DNA from: Limnohabitans sp. T6-5
GTDB taxonomy: Bacteria > Pseudomonadota > Gammaproteobacteria > Burkholderiales > Burkholderiaceae_C
DNA length: 64,000 nucleotides
Direction: 5' to 3'
Assembly (NCBI RefSeq): GCF_003063315.1
Contig: NZ_NERV01000001.1
Coordinates: forward strand, 372,001 to 436,000
Part shown: positions 44,698 to 54,189 of the stretch, in pieces
Layout of the letters: each line of letters starts with the position of its first letter
How positions within the stretch are numbered: position 1 is the first letter of the stretch
Notes under the pieces: generated by a model
Told to the model about the DNA's origin: nothing
Databases searched by the model: none
What the model saw: the letters and a program-made list of their open reading frames with translations, nothing else
Position numbers and translations under genes: made by a program

Positions 44698-45849
44698 TTA
44701 TAGACCATCCAAAAACCCTGAACTTCTCAAAAGCTCTGCGGTAGTGCTTTCTTCTAGGGCATACACCCCTCTTTTTTCGCGCCAGACCAAGCCTTTATCC
44801 TGCAGTGCAGCCAACGCTTGCTGAACGTTGGAAACATCAGGCACAAGCGTTTCAGCAGGAGCAATTTTTTTAATTACTGCCGCATACGAATTCATGGCCG
44901 CCTCATCGAATGGGGCATATTTCTCTGCCTTCGCGGCCATGACCCGCAAAACAGATGATTGAAGCGGCGTCAGCGCATCAATGACCCGCATCGTTTGAGC
45001 ATCTGCCATCTCAATCTGGCCTTGCACCGCTTTGACAAATGCCTCACTCACCATATTGGACTCTAAAGCGAAATCAAACCTCACATGATCCGCCGCCGCC
45101 GCCAAAAGCTCTGGTCTAAATGCGGCTTGCTCAAATAATCGGTATACCATGTCCACCTCTAACTGAGCAGACAGACCCACCCCCTCACAAAACCACGCGA
45201 CATAATCTTTTCCTAGAGGAGGAAAGGCCACAAGCGGAGCCCCAAAAAAAGCTTGATCCTTGCTGTTTCTCAGCATCGCCAACTTATCGCGATTTGAACC
45301 AGTCGCCACAATACGCAAGCCAAAGTGCGCGCTGCTGTTGAGCTCATCCCTGGCTGCCTTTAGCGCAAACAAAGCTGCGAAACCGGCATCTGTTGTGATG
45401 GCGTGTTGCGCTTCGTCGATCAACAAAGCAATAGGCGCCTTGACTTCATCAGACAACGCCGCCAAGGCGGCGCTCAAGGCAACATCTTTTCCTAAACTCG
45501 CGTGACTCCAAGAAATGCCTATACCGGCCAAATTCACCTTGTCGATGCCCGCACTTTTAGAAAGCCGCTTCACGACGCCATCGTGTTTTGACAGCTCGTC
45601 TCGAATGGCGCTCGCAATCAAGTCACCGGGGTCAGCTTGCTTGTTTGCCCACAAATCCACATAAATCACAACTGCACCAGCCTTTGACAGCGTAGGGCGC
45701 AAGTCTTCCCTCATGAATGTGGACTTCCCGGTTCGGCGCGGGGCAGCCAAAAAAAGTCCAGACGACGACGACACCCCGACACCGGTCGCCAGCACCTGCT
45801 GCGCCATTTTTTCGGCCAGAGCCGATCTATGAAATACGGACATTGACAT
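44698..45849 (-). CDS. AAA-type ATPase (ATP-binding protein)
   Basis: A 383-residue single-domain P-loop ATPase with a C-terminal winged-helix-like part. Walker A is APRRTGKSTF (about residues 35-44), Walker B IALLIDEAQHA, sensor-like RIVATGSNRDKL. This resembles the archaeal-ATPase/ORC-like STAND-related group found in many accessory islands, whose function is poorly known. It stands alone, lies between two 122-bp direct repeats, and has a TATAGT-TG-ACTATA palindrome just upstream of its start. A two-codon shorter start (MSVFHRS) is possible. Confidence 0.85.
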   Translation of the reverse strand: MSMSVFHRSALAEKMAQQVLATGVGVSSSSGLFLAAPRRTGKSTFMREDLRPTLSKAGAVVIYVDLWANKQADPGDLIASAIRDELSKHDGVVKRLSKSAGIDKVNLAGIGISWSHASLGKDVALSAALAALSDEVKAPIALLIDEAQHAITTDAGFAALFALKAARDELNSSAHFGLRIVATGSNRDKLAMLRNSKDQAFFGAPLVAFPPLGKDYVAWFCEGVGLSAQLEVDMVYRLFEQAAFRPELLAAAADHVRFDFALESNMVSEAFVKAVQGQIEMADAQTMRVIDALTPLQSSVLRVMAAKAEKYAPFDEAAMNSYAAVIKKIAPAETLVPDVSNVQQALAALQDKGLVWREKRGVYALEESTTAELLRSSGFLDGL

Positions 45850-45875
45850 GTCGAACTCCTACGGAGAAAGCTATT

Positions 45876-45889
45876 TATAGTCAACTATA
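45876..45889. promoter_or_regulatory. Palindrome upstream of the ATPase gene
   Basis: TATAGT-CA-ACTATA is a perfect inverted repeat with 6-bp arms, 27 bases upstream of the ATPase start. It could be an operator or part of the promoter. Confidence 0.4.
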
Positions 45890-45986
45890 GAGGATTACAT
45901 CAACCTCCGTATTGCTGACCCACCTACTGTCGGCAAGCGCCAACACCCACACGATGGAATTTTCAAGGCCAACACCCACACTGCCT

Positions 45987-46108
45987 CGTAGGTCGGTGGT
46001 CGAAGACTTCGACAGGGGCCTGTGTTGCCGAGCATGAGCCACCCCAAAAACCGGGGCATCCCCAAAGATCAGACATTCGATTGACAGCTGCAGCGGCCAA
46101 GGACAAAT
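45987..46108. repeat. 122-bp direct repeat, copy 2
   Basis: Second copy of the REP-headed 122-bp sequence at 44471-44592. The copies differ at one position in the REP (CTCCGAC versus CTTCGAC). Homologous recombination between the copies would delete the ATPase gene. Confidence 0.92.
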
Positions 46109-46136
46109 GCCCCCACCTGCACCTCTCGCGTTGACC

Positions 46137-46279
46137 CGTCCACGTTGTAGCCATGTTGCTTGAGCAATGCGTGCTGCTTGGCTTTGCTCAGGTCGTGCGC
46201 CAACATCTCTTGCACCATCTCGTCCTGGGTGATTTCTGGCACCCAGCCTAGGCTGGCTTTGGCTTTGCTGGGGTCGCCC
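46137..46279 (-). pseudogene. gmd 3' fragment, relic 1
   Basis: The minus strand reads [46 protein letters not shown], closely matching the last 45 residues of the intact Gmd before its terminal AVGVER. The 5' side is joined directly to a truncated HEPN-like gene. It has no start or ribosome site. Confidence 0.88.
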
Positions 46280-46361
46280 ATCGTTGCACTTCAGCCAAGT
46301 TGGGGGCTTCTGATTTGAGTTGCCCGATGCGGGCTAAATTCGCCAATGCTTCAGTGGCCAT
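46280..46361 (-). pseudogene. Truncated HEPN-like partner of the MNT gene
   Basis: A start codon at 46361, overlapping the MNT gene end, begins [26 protein letters not shown]. This looks like the N-terminus of the HEPN-type protein that usually follows an MNT gene. After about 27 codons it is cut by the gmd relic. The functional toxin half is absent. Confidence 0.6.
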
Positions 46362-46932
46362 CTTGATCGCCTTCAAGCAAATGGATGATCGGCTGCGCCA
46401 ACACCTTGTTGACAAATGAATCCGGGTCGACCCGACGCATCTCAAACTCCCGGATCGTGTAGCAAGTCGGGTTCACTTTGCGCCCCAGCGCCTCTTCGGT
46501 TGTTTGCAGATGCTGCAGCACCTCGGCCAAGGTCAGGTCTACGCCAACCAACATCAGGTCGACATCGCTCGCAGAAGTGTCTTCCTGCTTGGCCACTGAA
46601 CCATAAATGAATGCACGAGCCAGCTTAGGCCGTAAGGGCTCTAGCGCCTGCATCAGCGCAGCTTGCACACCGCAAGTCTTGTGCGTCAGCGAAACCAACT
46701 CGTGAAACAAGGGGCTCTTCGGATTAGCTTGAAACACCCGCAGGTTTCCCATGCGTGTGCTCAGCACCACTCCGCTGAGCGTGAGCCGCTTGAGCTCTTG
46801 CTGCAACGATGCACTGCTCAAACCCGACAGCCGCAACAGCTCGTTCAAGAAAAAAGAGCGCTCTGGTTGGCCAAACAGCCAGCGAAACAAACGGGCTTGA
46901 CGGTCAGTAAAAATGGCATTGGCAAGTGACAT
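46351..46932 (-). CDS. MNT-type nucleotidyltransferase with winged-helix N-terminus (antitoxin-like)
   Basis: A 193-residue protein. The N-terminal winged helix (FRWLFGQPERSFFLNELLRLSGLSSASLQQELKRLTLSGVV) is followed by a minimal nucleotidyltransferase domain with the metal site in ARAFIYGSVAKQEDTSASDVDLMLVG (GS-x-A-x7-DVD). Such MNT proteins pair with HEPN toxins and inactivate them by nucleotide transfer. Its partner gene overlaps the 3' end but is truncated after about 27 codons, so the antitoxin is orphaned. Two near-palindromic repeats just upstream suggest autoregulation by the winged helix. Confidence 0.82.
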   Translation of the reverse strand: MSLANAIFTDRQARLFRWLFGQPERSFFLNELLRLSGLSSASLQQELKRLTLSGVVLSTRMGNLRVFQANPKSPLFHELVSLTHKTCGVQAALMQALEPLRPKLARAFIYGSVAKQEDTSASDVDLMLVGVDLTLAEVLQHLQTTEEALGRKVNPTCYTIREFEMRRVDPDSFVNKVLAQPIIHLLEGDQDGH

Positions 46933-46943
46933 ACCATCAATTT

Positions 46944-46978
46944 AGCACAATCATGCTTATATTTGGCACGATCATGCC
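46944..46978. promoter_or_regulatory. Tandem near-palindromic operator of the MNT gene
   Basis: AGCACAATCATGCT (46944-46957) and GGCACGATCATGCC (46965-46978) are copies of one dyad, 21 bases apart centre to centre, which is two helical turns. They start 12 bases upstream of the MNT ATG, suited to repression by the gene's own winged-helix domain. Confidence 0.6.
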
Positions 46979-46999
46979 AATTTAAGGGCCTACCTCTCC

Positions 47000-47063
47000 A
47001 CTCCCACTCCCACTCCCACTCCCACTCCCACGGCACGGCACGGCACGGCCACGGCCACGGCCA
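47000..47063. repeat. Compound short tandem repeats
   Basis: Five ACTCCC hexamers (47000-47029) are followed by three CGGCA pentamers (47031-47045) and three CGGCCA hexamers (47046-47063). The intact gmd end has a single equivalent (CCCCCACGGCCACGTTG), so the tract looks like an expansion at the broken gmd end. Confidence 0.85.
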
Positions 47064-47240
47064 CGTTGTAGCCATGTTGCTTAAGCAATGCGTGTTGTTT
47101 GGCTTTGCTCAGGTCGTGCGCCACCATTTCTTGCACCCACGTAATTTGGGGCACCCGGGCCAAGTCGGCTTTGGCTTTGGCTTTGCTGGGGTCGCCCAGC
47201 GGGGTTTCCTCCTCAGTGGGGCGTAAATAGCGGGCCTCGA
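47052..47240 (-). pseudogene. gmd 3' fragment, relic 2
   Basis: About 190 bp match the 3' end of gmd (compare 51614-51800), with a deletion in the [11 protein letters not shown] region and scattered changes. It runs from the QHGYNV codons up to the equivalent of the [14 protein letters not shown] region, then ends at a REP array. It is older and more diverged than relic 1. Confidence 0.85.
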
Positions 47241-47246
47241 CACAGG

Positions 47247-47456
47247 CATGTCGGGGCTGAAGCCACCGACCTACGAATACCCTGGCTCCCCGCAGGTCAC
47301 CTCCAGGTCCGACGTTGTCCGCTTCGGAGCAGGCTGCATGTCGGGGCTGAAGCCACCGACCTACGAATACCTTGGCTCCCCGCAGGTCACCTCCAAGTCC
47401 GACGTTGTCCGCTTCGGCGCAGGCTGCATGTCGGGGCTGAAGACACCGACCTACGA
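47247..47456. repeat. 90-bp tandem repeat carrying REP hairpins
   Basis: Units start at 47247, 47337 and 47427 (two full and one partial). Each contains a reverse-oriented GGC/GCC-type REP, CATGTCGGGGCTGAAGCCACC ending in CGACCTAC (the third copy has one change), plus a shared spacer. The units differ at a few positions. Confidence 0.9.
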
Positions 47457-47532
47457 GCCTCGGCCTCTGAATAAAGGCTCATTTCATGTGTAATACAACG
47501 TTTTTTTATCCACATTACAAATCAAAATTTGC

Positions 47533-47566
47533 AAAAAAAAAGCGCGACACCTCGGTGCCGCGCTTT
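47533..47566 (-). terminator. Intrinsic terminator of the gmd-fcl-manC operon
   Basis: On the minus strand AAAGCGCGGCACC and GGTGTCGCGCTTT pair around a short loop and are followed by a run of T. It lies about 135 bases after the manC stop and is the end of the leftward sugar operon. Confidence 0.85.
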
Positions 47567-47699
47567 GTAAAAAGTAAATGCCGCTTAAGCCGCTGGCTGC
47601 CCTTGCTTAGCGGGCGCTGCACCTTCGGCTGCAGCTTACAAAATTTTTGCCTATTGAAGACTTTACAGGGCCGGATCAATAGGTTGCTAAATGCAAAAC

Positions 47700-49121
47700 T
47701 TAAACGCGACCGTACAAATCTTCGAACCGAACAATGTCGTCCTCACCCAAGTAAGAGCCCGACTGCACCTCTATCAAATGCAGCGGCACTTTGCCTGGGT
47801 TTTCTAGCGAATGCGTCACACCCACAGGGATGTAGACCGACTCGTTTTCTGTGACCAGCTTGACCTCGTCGCCCAAGCGCACCGATGCCGTGCCCGACAC
47901 CACCACCCAATGCTCGGCGCGGTGATGATGCATTTGCAGCGACAGCTTGGCCCCGGGCTTGACGGTGATGCGCTTGACTTGAAAGCGGCTACCACTGTCC
48001 ACGCTGTCATAGCTGCCCCATGGCCGGAACACTTCGCGGTGCAGGTCTGCCTCTGGGCGTTTTTGAGCCTTCAGGCGGTCTACCACCTTCTTCACATCTT
48101 GGGCTTTGTCTTTGTGGGCCACCAGCACTGCATCGGTGGTTTCGACCACCACCAAGTCGTCCACACCAATCAGTGCCACCAGGCGGCTGTCGGCATGCAC
48201 ATAGCTGTTGCTTGCGCCTTCTAGCAGCACGTCACCACGGGTGGCGTTGCCTTGGCCGTCTTGCGGCAGCACTTGCCACACGGCAGACCATGCGCCTACA
48301 TCGTTCCAGCCTGCGTCTAGGGGCACGACCACGGCTTTGCTGGTTTTCTCCATCACGGCGTAGTCCACGCTGTCGGATGGGCTGCTGGCAAAGGCTTCAT
48401 TGTCCAAGCGCACAAACTCCAGGTCTTTTTGCGCCTTGGTCCATGCGGCTTGGCAGGCTTGCAGCATGGCTGGGTTGGCCTTGCCAAGCTCTTCTAAAAA
48501 CACAGAAGCTTTGAACATGAACATGCCACTGTTCCAGGTGTAGCTACCCTCTTGCAGATACGCTTGTGCGGTGGCAAGGTCGGGCTTTTCTACAAACTGT
48601 TGCACGGGCACTGCGGCATTGGCGTCCAGGGCCTGGCTGGCTTTGACATAGCCATAGCCTGTTTCGGCATGCGTGGGCACGATGCCAAACGTCACCAGCG
48701 CCCCGCCCTCTGCTGCCTTTAGGCCCACGCGCACGGCATGGTGAAAAGCGGGCACATTGGCAAACACATGGTCTGAGGGCAGCACCAGCAGCACGGGGTC
48801 AGCCCCGTTGGCTTGGGCGGCCAGCGCAGCGGCTGCAATGGCGGGCGCGGTATTGCGCGCCACGGGCTCTAGCACGATGCTGTGCGGCTCTACACCTGCT
48901 TCGCGGCATTGCTCGCCCACCAAAAAGCGGTGGTCGTTGTTGGCCACCACAATGGGCCGCATGGCATCAGCCGTGATGCCCTGTAATCGCTTCAGCGTGA
49001 GCTGAAACAACGAAGCATCTTCGGTCACACCCAAAAACTGTTTGGGGCGCATCGCGCGTGACAAGGGCCACAAGCGTGAGCCACTGCCACCAGACAAAAT
49101 CACAGGCACTAATTGCGTCAT
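47700..49121 (-). CDS. manC: Mannose-1-phosphate guanylyltransferase / mannose-6-phosphate isomerase
   Basis: A 473-residue bifunctional enzyme that makes GDP-mannose. The N-terminal guanylyltransferase starts [27 protein letters not shown] and has the [28 protein letters not shown] block. The C-terminal cupin holds the isomerase site ([41 protein letters not shown]). It is the intact counterpart of the frameshifted copy at 39908-41328. It overlaps fcl by 4 bases, so it is the last gene of the gmd-Fic-fcl-manC unit. It feeds GDP-mannose to Gmd. Confidence 0.96.
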   Translation of the reverse strand: MTQLVPVILSGGSGSRLWPLSRAMRPKQFLGVTEDASLFQLTLKRLQGITADAMRPIVVANNDHRFLVGEQCREAGVEPHSIVLEPVARNTAPAIAAAALAAQANGADPVLLVLPSDHVFANVPAFHHAVRVGLKAAEGGALVTFGIVPTHAETGYGYVKASQALDANAAVPVQQFVEKPDLATAQAYLQEGSYTWNSGMFMFKASVFLEELGKANPAMLQACQAAWTKAQKDLEFVRLDNEAFASSPSDSVDYAVMEKTSKAVVVPLDAGWNDVGAWSAVWQVLPQDGQGNATRGDVLLEGASNSYVHADSRLVALIGVDDLVVVETTDAVLVAHKDKAQDVKKVVDRLKAQKRPEADLHREVFRPWGSYDSVDSGSRFQVKRITVKPGAKLSLQMHHHRAEHWVVVSGTASVRLGDEVKLVTENESVYIPVGVTHSLENPGKVPLHLIEVQSGSYLGEDDIVRFEDLYGRV

Positions 49122-50059
49122 GTGTAGTTCTTTAAAAAGTCTTGGTACGCCAGCTGAATGCCATCGGCCAAAGCCACCTTGGCACGCCAGCCTTGGGCGG
49201 CGGCGGCTGACACATCGAGCAGCTTGCGCGGTGTGCCATCGGGCTTGGTGCTGTCAAACACAATGCGCCCTTCAAAGCCCACCACTTTCATCACCTGCTC
49301 GGCCAGTTCGCGGATAGTCACATCCACGCCTGTGCCAATGTTGAGCAAGGGGCCGTGGTAGCCCGCTGTCATCAGCTGCACGCAAGCGTCGGCCAGGTCG
49401 TCTACATACAAAAACTCGCGCATAGGCTTGCCGCTGCCCCACACCACGTATTCGGCATCACCGCGCAGCTTGGCTTCGTGGGCTTTGCGGATCAGCGCGG
49501 GCAACACATGGCTGTTTTGCAAGTCGTAGTTGTCGCCGGGGCCATACAGGTTAGTCGGCATCACGCTGGTGTAGCGAGTGCCGTATTGGGCGTTAAAGCT
49601 CTCGCACAGCTTGATGCCCGCAATCTTGGCCAAGGCATAAGGCTCGTTGGTTTGCTCTAGCGGGCCTGTGAGCAAGTATTCTTCCTTGATGGGCTGCGGG
49701 CAGTCACGCGGGTAAATGCAGCTGGAGCCCAAAAACATCAGGTCGTTGATGCCTGCGGCATACGCGCCTTGAATCAGGTTGGCTTCCATCATCAGGTTTT
49801 GATAGATGAAGTCGGCACGGTAGGTGTTGTTGGCATGAATGCCCCCCACCTTGGCCGCTGCGATGAACAAATAGTCGGGCTTTTCGGCTTTGAGAAAAGC
49901 CTCTACCTCGGTTTGGCGCGTCAGGTCTAGCTCGGCATGTGTGCGGGTGATGATGTGCTGATAGCCATCCGCCTTCAGGCGCCGCACAATGGCCGAACCC
50001 ACCATGCCACGGTGGCCGGCTACGTAAATTTTGGAGTCTTGTTTCATCACTTCATTCAT
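49118..50059 (-). CDS. fcl: GDP-L-fucose synthase
   Basis: A 313-residue short-chain dehydrogenase-type epimerase/reductase. The NADP-binding [14 protein letters not shown], the catalytic serine in LGSSCIYP and the Y-x3-K in [10 protein letters not shown] are all present. It converts GDP-4-keto-6-deoxymannose to GDP-L-fucose, the step after Gmd. Its start overlaps the Fic stop by 4 bases and its stop overlaps the manC start by 4, so the row is translationally coupled. A C-terminal relic of a second fcl is at 43641-43706. Confidence 0.96.
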   Translation of the reverse strand: MNEVMKQDSKIYVAGHRGMVGSAIVRRLKADGYQHIITRTHAELDLTRQTEVEAFLKAEKPDYLFIAAAKVGGIHANNTYRADFIYQNLMMEANLIQGAYAAGINDLMFLGSSCIYPRDCPQPIKEEYLLTGPLEQTNEPYALAKIAGIKLCESFNAQYGTRYTSVMPTNLYGPGDNYDLQNSHVLPALIRKAHEAKLRGDAEYVVWGSGKPMREFLYVDDLADACVQLMTAGYHGPLLNIGTGVDVTIRELAEQVMKVVGFEGRIVFDSTKPDGTPRKLLDVSAAAAQGWRAKVALADGIQLAYQDFLKNYT

Positions 50060-51534
50060 TCAACTATGGCAAACAACCTCTGCCATTCATCCTCTAGGGC
50101 GTCAAACACAGCCGCTTGCACAGTGTCTGAAAACTTTTTGCGCTGATTCGCAGAAACTTTGCCCTTGTTTTGCAAACAGCTCAGCACCAGTGTTGTTAAA
50201 TCGCGGCCTCGTACATCAAACCGCTCATCCACGGTCTTGAACAGTGCATCAAACTGTGCCAAAAAATCTGTTTCTTCTTTTAAATCTTTTTGCAGCGCTT
50301 GCTGCGCCATTTCCAGCCCAAACGCCACGCATGCTGTAGCGTCCCAATACCGATACACAGAGGCATCTGCCTTGAGCGCAAAGTCAAACGCATCATCACC
50401 CAGCCATGTCACATTCCACGCTTGACGGGCTGGCTTTGAATAGCTCTGCAGCGCAGCCAAATACGCACTCTCGTTGCGCTTCATCGCCACTGAAACCGGC
50501 AGCAGCAGGCCATCGCCCCATTGCCCCGAGCGGCACAACGCGTGGTGAAACAAAAACCGCGACAAACGCCCGTTGCCATCCATGAAAGGGTGAATAAACA
50601 CAAACGCAAACGACACCACAGCAGCACACACCAATGGGTTTATTTGCTTGGGCGCTTCATTGGCAAACGCAAGCAACTCATCCATCAGCTCAGGCACCCA
50701 CTCAGGCGGCGGCGGTACATAGGTAATGCCCACCGCACCACGCAAAGGCCCACGCAGCCAGTTTTGTTGGTGTCTGTACTCGGCCGCATGGTCGAGCTGG
50801 TTGGTCATGCACACATTTTGCAAGTCAACCAAATACGCCTCATCCAATAAAGCGGCTTGGCTGGCTTGCCTTAAAAGCGCCACAAACGCCTCGGCCTTAG
50901 AGTGCGATGGCAGCTCTTTTTCGATGGCAAACGAACTATGCGTTTCGTGCAAATAAGCCCACGACATGGCGCGCTCTGCCGCCATAGGCGCCAAATCGGC
51001 CACAAACCGTTGGGCACTGCCCAAAATATCTGCCGCTAACAAAGCCTCAATGGCAGGCGTGCGCTCTACAGTCACGCAATACCGCAGGCTACCTAAGCCA
51101 TTGAAATTGACCCGCCATTTGGCGTTGCGCGTACCCTTGGTGGTGATGTAGCGGCGCGTATCAAACACGTCAACCGTTGGCCCCGCAATCGCAGGCAGGC
51201 CTTGCAGCTCTGTGTTGTTAAAAAACTCCCACAAAAAACACGCCACGCGTATATAAACCCCTGTTGGCGCAGCGTGAATGGCCGTCACCATGTCTTGGGC
51301 TGGAACCTTGGGCAGCGCTTGGGCCAACACCTGCATGTTGACGCCCTCGTGCTTGAGCGCAAACAACACATGGTCCAACAACGTTTGGGTTTTGTTGGCA
51401 ACTTGAGCGGGCACCAACATGCCATTGGGCACCTCGGTGACCCGTGTGACCGCCCCAAGACGGGCGTGCGTGGCTGGCTCAAATGCTGTCAGCCCCATTT
51501 GCATATGAAGTTGGGCGTAGCCTAGGAAGCTCAT
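50056..51534 (-). CDS. Fic family protein embedded in the GDP-fucose operon
   Basis: A 492-residue protein with an N-terminal domain and a C-terminal Fic domain carrying the full catalytic motif HPFMDGNGR at residues 315-323. Fic enzymes usually transfer AMP from ATP to a protein hydroxyl. An inhibitory-helix-like segment, SSFAIEKE (about residues 200-207), precedes it, with Lys where class II autoinhibited Fics have Gly or Asn. It lies between gmd and fcl and overlaps fcl by 4 bases, so it is co-expressed with sugar synthesis. Its own upstream region has a palindrome and repeats. A truncated paralogue lies at 43655-44248. The target is unknown. Confidence 0.88.
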   Translation of the reverse strand: MSFLGYAQLHMQMGLTAFEPATHARLGAVTRVTEVPNGMLVPAQVANKTQTLLDHVLFALKHEGVNMQVLAQALPKVPAQDMVTAIHAAPTGVYIRVACFLWEFFNNTELQGLPAIAGPTVDVFDTRRYITTKGTRNAKWRVNFNGLGSLRYCVTVERTPAIEALLAADILGSAQRFVADLAPMAAERAMSWAYLHETHSSFAIEKELPSHSKAEAFVALLRQASQAALLDEAYLVDLQNVCMTNQLDHAAEYRHQQNWLRGPLRGAVGITYVPPPPEWVPELMDELLAFANEAPKQINPLVCAAVVSFAFVFIHPFMDGNGRLSRFLFHHALCRSGQWGDGLLLPVSVAMKRNESAYLAALQSYSKPARQAWNVTWLGDDAFDFALKADASVYRYWDATACVAFGLEMAQQALQKDLKEETDFLAQFDALFKTVDERFDVRGRDLTTLVLSCLQNKGKVSANQRKKFSDTVQAAVFDALEDEWQRLFAIVE

Positions 51535-51552
51535 ATTTTCTTTCGGAGTCTA

Positions 51553-51594
51553 ATATTTTCTTAAAATATCATTATCCGCCGGATATTTTCTTAA
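51553..51594. promoter_or_regulatory. Repeat/palindrome region upstream of Fic
   Basis: Two direct copies of ATATTTTCTTAA (51553-51564 and 51583-51594) flank the palindrome TATCCGCCGGATA (51573-51585). It lies just before the Fic start and after the gmd stop. It could be a promoter or operator giving Fic independent control within the operon. Confidence 0.45.
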
Positions 51595-51608
51595 ATCCAG
51601 ACCAAAAT

Positions 51609-52730
51609 TTAGCGCTCCACCCCCACGGCCACGTTGTAGCCATGCTGCTTGAGTAATGCGTGTTGTTTGGCTTTGCTCAGGTCGTGCGCCACCATTTCTT
51701 GCACCATCTCGTCCAGGGTGATTTCTGGTACCCAGCCAAGGTTGGCTTTGGCTTTGCTAGGGTCGCCCAGCAAGGTTTCTACTTCGGTGGGGCGGAAGTA
51801 GCGTGGGTCAATCTTGACCACCACTTGGCCAACCTTCAGTGCGGGGGCGTTGTCGCCGGTGATGCTGGCAACCTTGGCCACTTCGTTCACGCCCTCACCT
51901 TCAAAGGCCAAGGTCACGCCCAGTTGATGAGCGGTTTTGCTGATGAACTCACGCACAGAGTATTGAACGCCTGTGGCAATGACGTAATCTTGCGGTTTGT
52001 CTTGTTGCAGCATCATCCACTGCATGCGCACGTAGTCTTTGGCGTGGCCCCAGTCGCGCAGGGCATCCATATTGCCCATGTACAGGCAGTCTTCCAAGCC
52101 TTGGGCAATGTTGGCCATACCACGGGTAATTTTGCGAGTGACGAAGGTTTCGCCACGGCGTGGGCTTTCGTGGTTAAACAAAATACCGTTGCAGGCATAA
52201 ATGCCATAGGCCTCGCGGTAGTTGACCGTAATCCAATACGCATACATCTTGGCCACGGCATAGGGGCTGCGTGGGTAAAAAGGCGTGGTTTCTTTTTGCG
52301 GTATTTCTTGTACCAAACCGTATAGCTCGGATGTGGAGGCTTGGTAGAAGCGCGTTTTCTTTTCTAGCCCCAGCATGCGAATGGCCTCTAGCAAGCGCAG
52401 TGTGCCCATGCCGTCTACATCGGCGGTGTATTCGGGTGACTCAAAAGACACAGCCACATGGCTTTGCGCGCCTAGGTTATATATCTCATCTGGCTGCACC
52501 TCTTGAATGATGCGCGTGAGGTTGCTGGTGTCTGACAAATCACCATAGTGCAAATGCAAGTTTTTGTTGTTTGCATGTGGGTCTTGGTAAATATGGTCAA
52601 TACGGTCTGTATTGAACAGCGAGGCCCGGCGCTTGATGCCGTGAACGATGTAGCCTTTTTCTAAAAGAAATTCGGCTAGGTAAGAACCGTCTTGACCTGT
52701 TATGCCAGTAATTAATGCGACCTTCTTCAT
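51609..52730 (-). CDS. gmd: GDP-mannose 4,6-dehydratase
   Basis: A 373-residue enzyme converting GDP-mannose to GDP-4-keto-6-deoxymannose. The NADP motif [19 protein letters not shown], the catalytic STSELYG, Y-x3-K in [20 protein letters not shown] and the Gmd-type stretch [18 protein letters not shown] are present. It starts the fucose part of the leftward operon; the AT-rich gene upstream ends 4 bases from its ATG. Fragments of its 3' end occur elsewhere (43706-43726, 46137-46279, 47052-47240). Confidence 0.97.
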   Translation of the reverse strand: MKKVALITGITGQDGSYLAEFLLEKGYIVHGIKRRASLFNTDRIDHIYQDPHANNKNLHLHYGDLSDTSNLTRIIQEVQPDEIYNLGAQSHVAVSFESPEYTADVDGMGTLRLLEAIRMLGLEKKTRFYQASTSELYGLVQEIPQKETTPFYPRSPYAVAKMYAYWITVNYREAYGIYACNGILFNHESPRRGETFVTRKITRGMANIAQGLEDCLYMGNMDALRDWGHAKDYVRMQWMMLQQDKPQDYVIATGVQYSVREFISKTAHQLGVTLAFEGEGVNEVAKVASITGDNAPALKVGQVVVKIDPRYFRPTEVETLLGDPSKAKANLGWVPEITLDEMVQEMVAHDLSKAKQHALLKQHGYNVAVGVER

Positions 52731-52734
52731 GTTT

Positions 52735-54183
52735 TTAATCCAATTTTAAATAGTCAATTATTTCTTTACGCCCTGAAAAATCTGGAGAATTAAGCAAAGG
52801 TTGAGCATGCAATATCGCACTTTCTCGATCTCCAATATCTAACAAAACCAATACCAAGTTATACCTAACCCAATAGGAAGAAGGCGACTCTTCCAATATG
52901 CCTTTAAATAACGAGGCAGCAATTCCCAAGTGCCGTGTTTTTTTAAAAAAAAGACCAAAATCACGAGCCAATGCATTAATATCAGAAAGATTTTGAAAAT
53001 TTTGATTGATTGACAATACTAAATCCGCCTTCATCTCCTCAAAGTTTAGATTAGGAGCATGATTAACTTTTGAACTTAAATTAAAATACGGAGAGTTACT
53101 GAGTACTGAAGAAGCCAAAAAATCAGAAAATTTATTAGAATTATTTGACACACATGAACTAATTATTGCGCTTTCAAAGAAATTCCCATGAAATTTAAAT
53201 AAAAATCCAACAAACTCCAACTGCTGATCAAGAGAGGAGTCTTGGCTTAACTTTAAGGTATAACCATTCGATATTGGCAATTTCCCAGAAGGGAAAGTTT
53301 GAAACATTAATGTTAACTTCCCCCTCGGATTCGCAGTTAAATATCTATTGCTATGCGATATAGTAAAATAATCACCTTGCGACCCCCATTCGGTTGATGA
53401 TATTGAATTTGAACTCATTTCACCGAAATTACCCATCAAGCCAATAATTTCAATCTTTGAATTAACATTAATGGAATAGCTTTTATTGGGCCTCAATCTC
53501 ACCGTATCAAAGGCAGCTAGAGAAGTAGACCTGCTGAGTGCCTCAAAATCCCCATTAATGCTCGTAGCACTTATAATGCCGTATTTTTGCTTAAAATTTG
53601 AAACCGGATAAATTTTATTCGAGACATCATACATATAGGCTGAATGATAATTGAGCAAAACTTTCACAATCCAGCTATGGAACTCTGGCTTATGATGACC
53701 CTTATCATCCCTAAAAAACAACGAATAATCATCGATGCTATATTTTACAGAGAGTCGATCAATGGCATTGTAACAATCAACTACACAACCATCATAATGA
53801 TTAAAAGCATCGCGCCAAACATTAGATGCTGAAGAAGCCTTCTTGATTGTTTGCGGCCAAGGCAAATCCAACAAATAAAAGGGTTTATTAAGGGATCTAA
53901 GAGCACTTACAAAATCGTTAACATAACCCTTTAATAATTCTATTCCTTGTGCACTTCCCCCAAATCGAAGATCGATAATACTGGGCTCAACAACAATAAA
54001 ATCACACTCCATCAGCCGATCCCAGTTAAGAAGAAACTGATAAATATGTGATGGAGTTGGACTACCACCTAGAGCCAAATTTAATACATCACAATTATTT
54101 TTACGAAACTGCGAAGCGATCCCATCAACTAATATGCAATTCGAACTACCAAACAATCCGATCTTGTATGAGTAATTTTTCAT
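52735..54183 (-). CDS. SGNH-like protein with helical repeat C-terminus, function unknown
   Basis: A 482-residue AT-rich gene. The N-terminus [26 protein letters not shown] resembles the serine block of SGNH/GDSL hydrolases (G-S-S-N). A possible Asp-His block is [13 protein letters not shown]. Residues from about 210 form a beta-rich middle, and the last 90 look like TPR-type helices ([46 protein letters not shown]). It might modify a glycan, for example by removing or adding acyl groups, but the assignment is weak. It is 4 bases from gmd and 6 from the pyruvyl transferase gene. Confidence 0.65.
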   Translation of the reverse strand: MKNYSYKIGLFGSSNCILVDGIASQFRKNNCDVLNLALGGSPTPSHIYQFLLNWDRLMECDFIVVEPSIIDLRFGGSAQGIELLKGYVNDFVSALRSLNKPFYLLDLPWPQTIKKASSASNVWRDAFNHYDGCVVDCYNAIDRLSVKYSIDDYSLFFRDDKGHHKPEFHSWIVKVLLNYHSAYMYDVSNKIYPVSNFKQKYGIISATSINGDFEALSRSTSLAAFDTVRLRPNKSYSINVNSKIEIIGLMGNFGEMSSNSISSTEWGSQGDYFTISHSNRYLTANPRGKLTLMFQTFPSGKLPISNGYTLKLSQDSSLDQQLEFVGFLFKFHGNFFESAIISSCVSNNSNKFSDFLASSVLSNSPYFNLSSKVNHAPNLNFEEMKADLVLSINQNFQNLSDINALARDFGLFFKKTRHLGIAASLFKGILEESPSSYWVRYNLVLVLLDIGDRESAILHAQPLLNSPDFSGRKEIIDYLKLD

Positions 54184-54189
54184 AGCATA

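Noticed and set aside
46069..46281. A 70-codon frame as an independent gene
   Set aside because: It is the gmd 3' end running into repeat sequence, with no ribosome site.
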